64,000 nucleotides of DNA from Gentiana macrophylla (lineage: Eukaryota; Streptophyta; Magnoliopsida; Gentianales; Gentianaceae), in assembly GCA_026214975.1 (NCBI GenBank), contig JAOBSW010000078.1, positions 22,581-86,580 of the forward strand, read 5' to 3'. Made by a program: the position numbers and the translations under genes. Of the stretch, positions 58,873 to 64,000 are shown piece by piece. The notes below the pieces were generated by a model. That model saw nothing but the letters and a program-made list of their open reading frames with translations. It did not search any database and was not told where the DNA came from. How positions within the stretch are numbered: position 1 is the first letter of the stretch; each line of letters starts with the position of its first letter.

Positions 58873-59017
58873 GGAGTAGAGTTTTTTTTGTGTGTGCATC
58901 GGACAGGCTTTGCTTGTCAAGACAGAATTCGTTGGGAATAACGAAAAGGAAAAAAGGGGGCTCGACGCCTTTAAATTAAAATTGCTTTTAACAGAAAATG
59001 AGCTGAGGCTACTGATC

Positions 59018-60448
59018 TTACATGTAATATTTTTTCAGATTGTCGGCGTGCCAGGGCCTATTGAACTCACGGCCCTCTTTGTCTCTGAGAACGTATGTCC
59101 CTTTTTTTTTTACTATTCTTGACACTTGCCAAGGCCCCTTCCAGTTTCCGACCAGCTTTCCTTTATTAGTTTTCGGCTGTCTGCTCGCTCTTCCATAGTA
59201 CAAAATCTCCTATGGCGAAAGAGTGGTCTCGTATGCGTCGATCATGGTATTTCTTCGCGGCCTGTTTGAAGTTAGCCAATTTGGCGTGAGCCATTAAACG
59301 CTTCTCCTCACCAGATCCAAATTTCAACTTGTCGATCGGTTATGTTATCGGCTTCATCGAAGTGCGAGACCACGATACAAGGCAACGCCATTTCTCATCG
59401 TGCCATTGCTTCGACCCACGTGTTAGTGCAAATGGAGTTTCCGTCGCCACCTTTCGAAGTCGTTCGAGTACCCCAAGGGCTTGTGGCATGTAGTCCACCC
59501 ATTTGCCGACCTTCGCCTTCAGCTCTTTTTTCAACAATTTTAACACTTGTTTGTTGGCGCTTCTCCGCGACCGCTTCCTTGAGGTAGCATACCAAAGACT
59601 CGCCAAGTTGTTTGACATTATGTTCCTTGCAAAAATCATCAAACTCATCCTTGAATCAGGCCATGGTCGGACACGATGGCTCGCGGCATTCCAAACCGAG
59701 TCCAGATTTGATCCATTAAAAAATATATGATATCTTTGGTGCAGATCTTCACAAATACTTTTACCTCGATCCACTTTGTGAAGTAGTCCACAAAGCGACA
59801 ACCACGTATTCGCACTTTGATCGCGCTTTTTTGAGCAGGGCACCAACGAGGTCGATGGGCCCATGTCGAAAGGCCAAGTCGCGGTGACTATGCTCTATTC
59901 CACTAATCGTTGCACGGGAATGCCGACAAAGTTACCGGCATTTATCACAAACTTTTAGCATATATTACGGCATCTTCGCCGCTTCGCCAAGAATACCCTG
60001 CTAATAGTACTTTTTGGGCCAAGGTGCGACTGGAGGGGTGGCCGCCGTAGACTCCCTCATGCAGCTCTGTGAGTATTCCTTGTACTTCCTCTGGCCACAC
60101 ACACCGTTGTAACGGTTTTGAGGATGACCTCCTGTATAGAACCTTGTTTAGGATCGTAAACCGCGCCGCCCTTTTCCTTAGGGCTTGAGCCTTTTTGGCA
60201 TCTTCTGGCAGACCCCTACTTTCTATGTATGCTTTTATTTCGTTTATCCAGGATGGAGTCGATGATTGGATATCCATGACTTCAGCCCGACAGACGGCAG
60301 GCCCTTCCAGATATTCGAATATAACTGTGGGATTGTTGAACTCATCTTTAGATATCAATTTGGACATGTAGTCCGCCGCCTGCTCGCCTTCCCGTGGTAT
60401 GCTCTTGAATTCGCGAAGATTTGAAGCCGCTCTGCAGTTTTTTGACAA
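59018..60448 (-). pseudogene. Tat integrase (with RNase H-integrase linker), decayed
   Basis: The C-terminal segment at 59018-59203 (KLVGNWKGPWQVSRIV, YVLRDKEGREFNRPW, NLKKYY) is typical of Tat integrase. The catalytic core at 59340-59864 is spread over frames. The linker and zinc region at 59945-60448 are open (SIPREGEQAADYMSKL, TELHEGVYGGHPSSR, LAGYSWRSGEDAVIYAK). Many shifts. The 3' end adjoins, tail to tail, antisense gene 2b at about 150 bp distance. Confidence 0.85.
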
Positions 60449-60519
60449 GGTTGAGGTACTTTTGAGTACTTCATCCTTGCCTCGAACGTGCCATTAATCG
60501 ACACACTATCACTTATATT

Positions 60520-62577
60520 TCAGACAACTTTAGGCTCTCGACGCTCACGGATTTGGCTAGCTCCAGCCGCTATGACCTCTTCATATTCGGCCCTGGTTGT
60601 TGGAGGCGTGAAGTTGAACCTTAAGGCTTTTTCAATCTCTTCGGATGAACCCGGCTCCAAGATTATTATCCCAGCTCCACAACCATTTCGGCTCGCGGCC
60701 CCGTCAACATACATTTTGTTGGTCCAGAGAAGGGTGAAACTATAGTCAGAGGGGGGTGAATGACTATAGTGGAGTTTCAAAAACCTTTGTTATGTTTTAA
60801 AATCTTTTGGGCAGCGGATAAGTCCCTTCTTACTATGTTGTTTTCAAATCGCTTTAGACAATCACAGTATATAAGTTAAGATCTAGGCAATTTAAATAGT
60901 TGATTGTCAGAAAGTAAATTGCGTGAAAGTAAATTGACACAAGGCTTATAGTGGTTCTTCGGGTGTGTAATCACTTAATCCACTCTTCTCCTCGTGATGA
61001 TTGGAGGAATTCACTATTGTTTTCACAGATACAATAGTATGATTGTCCTTGACTTCCCAAGCTTCACAATCTACAAGACTATCACTCCTGACCGCAAATA
61101 ACTTCAGCTGATTCAAAGTCTCTTTCACCGCTCCTTGAGATCAAAATCCTTCAAATAGCAGCTATCACAGACACAACTCCTTCTCAGAGTGCTTCTGATT
61201 CAGTTGCTTTAGTTTGTTGTGAATGAGATTCACAAACTTGCTTGATCAGTCTCAGTACTGAATATAAAATTGTATTTCTTATGTCTGAGTTGATCTCTAG
61301 ATAAGTCCTTGTAAGTTCAGAGAGAAGGTTTTTCAAATTTTCGTGAGTTTTCGCTTTTCTTTTTCACTTCTTGATTAATTTTATTTTTCCATCAATGCCT
61401 TCTTTTATAGCCTTAAATATCCTTGATTTGAAATTCATCTCTGGCTAAATTAATGAGGAATGATCCTTGATTTTATTCTTGATTTCCCTTAATTGTATTC
61501 TCCTTAATTTAAGTGATCGGATTTTCTTTCAAATATATATCAAGATCCGCCCTTGATTGATCCTCTAGTGATTGTGCATTTAATGCATGATCTTCTCGAA
61601 TCTTTATCATATACCAAAACTGATCGTAAGATTTACTTGGCTGCTCAGAGCGGTTGAGTGATTCATCGACTTCTCCGCTCTAGATCTTCCTTCACCGCTT
61701 TTGTCTTCACTCAGCGAAAGTCCTGCTTATCGCGCCGATTCAATCTTTTTTCTTCATTGTTTAAGTTTGAGGAGAATCTTGTACTTCACTCGATCCTTGA
61801 TTGGGGTGAGATCAATGTACACCATATTTGAATATTAAGTTTCATCACTTGAAACATAACTTAGATATATCCAAGGTCATCACAGACTTCCTTGGTTATC
61901 ACGCCGATCATAATGTCTTCATTACTTCTGGTGCATGGGCATGGCTTCACTCGAATGTCCTGCTTTTACTTTTCCGCTCTACCAACTAGTACAATACTTG
62001 TCTGACTCAACTTATACAACATGTCGACTTCAAGTAAAGACTTATACAGAGAGTTCTAACTTATTTCAGCTTGCTTATAACAAATAGTATGGCCATCATC
62101 AAAACATAATAAAATGTTCCTAACACATTTGCCAGCAGAGGGTCGGTCTATTTGGCTCGACCTCAGCTGGGGTGTTCCATTTGTCAACGCCGATAATTTA
62201 ACTAGGCTGTCCGGTGGGCCCTTCCTCATTGAAACTTGTTTCGACTATGAAGTCTCGCCAGGGCCGGGCCCTGATAGCCTTCCGGGCTCATATCGAATGT
62301 CGAATTCAAGCCAACTCTATGGCTCATCATAGAATTCGACCTTAGAGGTCCGCTTGTGCAAAGAATCGTTGTAGAGGATTATTTGTCGTGGACTACAATT
62401 GTGTACGAAGAAAAAGCCCTCGAGTTTTCGGGCGGCGACAACAAGCGAGTAAGCTAATTTTTTCAGATTAAGATAGCGGCTCAACGGATCGAGGGCCTTT
62501 AAATATAATAAAATGGTTTTGGAGGGTCCCATCCTCATTGACAAGAACACTGAACGGCCCGGTCCAAGCGCCGACAT
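60520..62577 (-). pseudogene. Tat RNase H domains, interrupted by a solo LTR
   Basis: 60520-60711 encodes the additional, archaeal-type RNase H found in Tat (MYVDGAASRNGCGAGIIILE, EKALRFNF, RAEYEEVIAAG; the Asp of YVDGA and the Glu of AEYE are the usual catalytic positions). The solo LTR 60717-62125 sits just before it. On the far side, 62317-62577 gives the first RNase H/connection (LKKLAYSLVVAARKLEG). Two RNase H domains are a Tat hallmark. Confidence 0.8.
60717..62125 (-). mobile_element. Solo LTR, 1409 bp
   Basis: Starts TGTTGGTCCAGAG and ends TTCCTAACA (TG...CA), flanked by perfect cattt duplications (60712-60716 and 62126-62130). No internal coding region, so it is the product of LTR-LTR recombination. 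Orientation is not certain; minus is inferred from TGTTAGGAAC as LTR start. Family unknown. Confidence 0.85.
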
Positions 62578-63400
62578 AAAAAGAGCTCATCCTCAACACT
62601 CGGGTGACTAATAGCGGAGGGCTTGCCGATATTCTTTGACGGATTTGAAAGCCCGGGAGCACTCTTCGCCCACTCAAAGGTTTTGTTTCCTTGAGGATAT
62701 TGAAGAACGGAGACATTTGTCTCATGGATCTCGGAGACAAATCTTCCCAAGGCGATGATTCTTCCGCTTAGCCTCGAACCTCTTTCACACATCTTGGCTC
62801 TCCATTTTAGCCGAGCCTCGGAGCTTTTCAGATTCGCCTCATCTCCTCTAAGTTACCATGAAACCTAGGAACTTTCGGCTTGGACTCCAAAGGTGCATTT
62901 TGCGGGTTCACCATAGAATGTGCCTTGACGTTATCGAAAGTTTCTGAAGGTCGCCCGATGGTCGGCGCTGGTGGAATTGACGACCATGTCGTCGATGTAA
63001 GCTTCCATGTTCTAGCCAATTTGGGAGCCGAACACTTTGTTAACCATCCTTTGGTACGTAGATCCAGATTCTTCGCACTCAAACGCCATCATCTCGTAGT
63101 AATACATTCCACCGCGGCTCGGAAGGCGCCGGCTCTTTCTCTTTGTCGGACATCATTACTTGGTGGTACCTTGAGTACGCTGGCCCAAGAAAATCAACAT
63201 TTCAAACCGCTATCCGGTCGACCATTCGTCGATTCAAGGTAGCTCATAATGATTCTTAGGACAAGCCTTGTTCAGGTCGGTAAAGTCGACGACATACGCC
63301 ATTTTCCATTGTGTTTTTGACCATTACCACATTGGCCAACAGGTCGGGTAATCAAGTTCTCGGATGATTCCGACTCAATTAGCATGTTCACTCTACTTTA
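62468..63400 (-). pseudogene. Tat reverse transcriptase, decayed
   Basis: Frames near 62468-62792 give the RT thumb/connection (MSPFFNILKET, SASPPLLVTRVLRMSSFYVGA). 62828-63100 corresponds to the NxxxTYQRLVNK and VDDM region by order, but only scattered residues are readable. A minus-strand translation of 63000-63060 holds the region where the catalytic box would lie, yet it is not intact in one frame. Assigned from neighbours and fragments. Confidence 0.6.
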
Positions 63401-64000
63401 ATGGCATCCTCTTTTCTTTGAGAACTGCCAAAGCTTTACAGCATAGGTTTGAAGTTAGGATCCACATTCGGTTGTTAGGAACTACTTCGGGATCCACGCC
63501 CCTCATATCCGTCACTACCCGGCAAATGCGTCCAATTTTTCTTTCAGCAGCAAGACCGACTTTTCCCTTTCTATCTCATCCATTTGTGCGCCCACCTTCA
63601 CCTTCTGAGCAGGATATTTCTCATTAACAATTACTTCAACTAGCTCGCTTTTGGCGGTGAAGTTCGACTCATCTCGACTTGAAGTGGTGTCGTAGAACGA
63701 TCGCTTCTAGGCTCGGCCGATGTGCCTCTTCTATCGTGCATGTCTCGCTTTTGAGCTTTTAGCGCCGATTTCGTATAAATCCTCGATGGTTTTCTTGGGT
63801 CGTTCGCCATTTCGAATTCCTTTAGAAATTTTGCTCTCACTTCTTCCCAATTTTATTGAGTCGCGAGGCAAACTTCGGAGCCTAGTAGCGGCTCGCTCCG
63901 CATACTTCTACGAACGCCACACACCATGCCGATTTATTTGAGGTGGCTAGAGTGTTCTACTATGGAATGCGGCTATCCATTCTAGCGGGTACGTGGTTCC
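63401..64000 (-). other. Tat pol upstream part (protease/linker), unresolved
   Basis: By position this should hold the protease-RT linker of the Tat element. Open frames such as 63640-63840 (basic, Arg/Lys-rich) have no recognised domain. Confidence 0.4.

Larger units (their letters stand above)
40554..64000 (-). mobile_element. Giant Tat-type Ty3/gypsy element with antisense genes, extending past window end
   Basis: Minus-strand pol of the Tat lineage lies at 59.0-63.9 kb. To its left, in the 3' region, come + strand antisense genes, a tandem repeat, a polypurine tract and an LTR starting TGATAGGGAG. Tat members such as Grande and Ogre relatives are known for additional, partly antisense, ORFs between integrase and 3' LTR. 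Two later insertions are nested: a LARD (43644-53816) and a solo LTR (60717-62125). Its own sequence in the window is about 11.9 kb. Gag, the 5' LTR and the right target duplication are outside the window. Confidence 0.8.

Overview
The window is plant nuclear DNA, most likely from a eudicot, and is almost entirely nested transposable elements. No intact host protein-coding gene is visible. The plant assignment rests on the element families present: an L1-type LINE, Ty1/copia, chromodomain Ty3/gypsy (Tekay/Del type), Athila and Tat gypsy lineages, a TRIM and a LARD. It also rests on fragments of two plant gene families, a glutamate-receptor-like channel and an R3H/SUZ protein. The species cannot be read from the sequence.

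Layout. 1-4346 is a 5'-incomplete LINE on the + strand, ending in poly(A), inserted in a minus-strand copia gag/protease fragment (4347-5385). 5.4-9.97 kb is AT-rich intergenic DNA with a microsatellite, a short gypsy remnant and a complete 382-bp TRIM (8170-8551). 9968-30553 is a minus-strand Tekay/Del-type gypsy element. Its 5' LTR is split by a complete 11.5-kb Athila-type element (17084-28589) flanked by a perfect 5-bp duplication (taagc). 30.55-37.95 kb is intergenic DNA with two decayed gene fragments, a tRNA-derived SINE candidate and local duplications. 37957-40553 is the left part of a small gag-only LTR element. It is interrupted at 40554 by a giant minus-strand Tat-type gypsy element that runs past the window end.

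Inside the Tat element, from its 3' LTR (40554-41019) rightward, come an 11-unit 71-bp tandem array, then genes antisense to its pol, then pol itself. The antisense genes are one spliced gene with a transposase_28-like domain and two tandem copies of a Transposase_32-like gene, each preceded by a TATA box. A non-coding LARD (43644-53816, duplication ctgga) sits inside the first antisense gene and itself carries an Athila-like solo LTR. Another solo LTR (60717-62125, duplication cattt) interrupts the Tat RNase H. The order of insertion is therefore readable to a depth of four.

Nearly all element coding regions are broken by stops and frameshifts. Comparing LTR pairs shows that the differences cluster at CAG/CTG trinucleotides, often as indels, while long CWG-free stretches are identical. 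This suggests that part of the apparent decay may be consensus error at methylated CHG sites. The LTRs of the unrelated Tekay and Athila elements also share arrays of a 12-bp palindrome, GRACG-NN-CGTYC.
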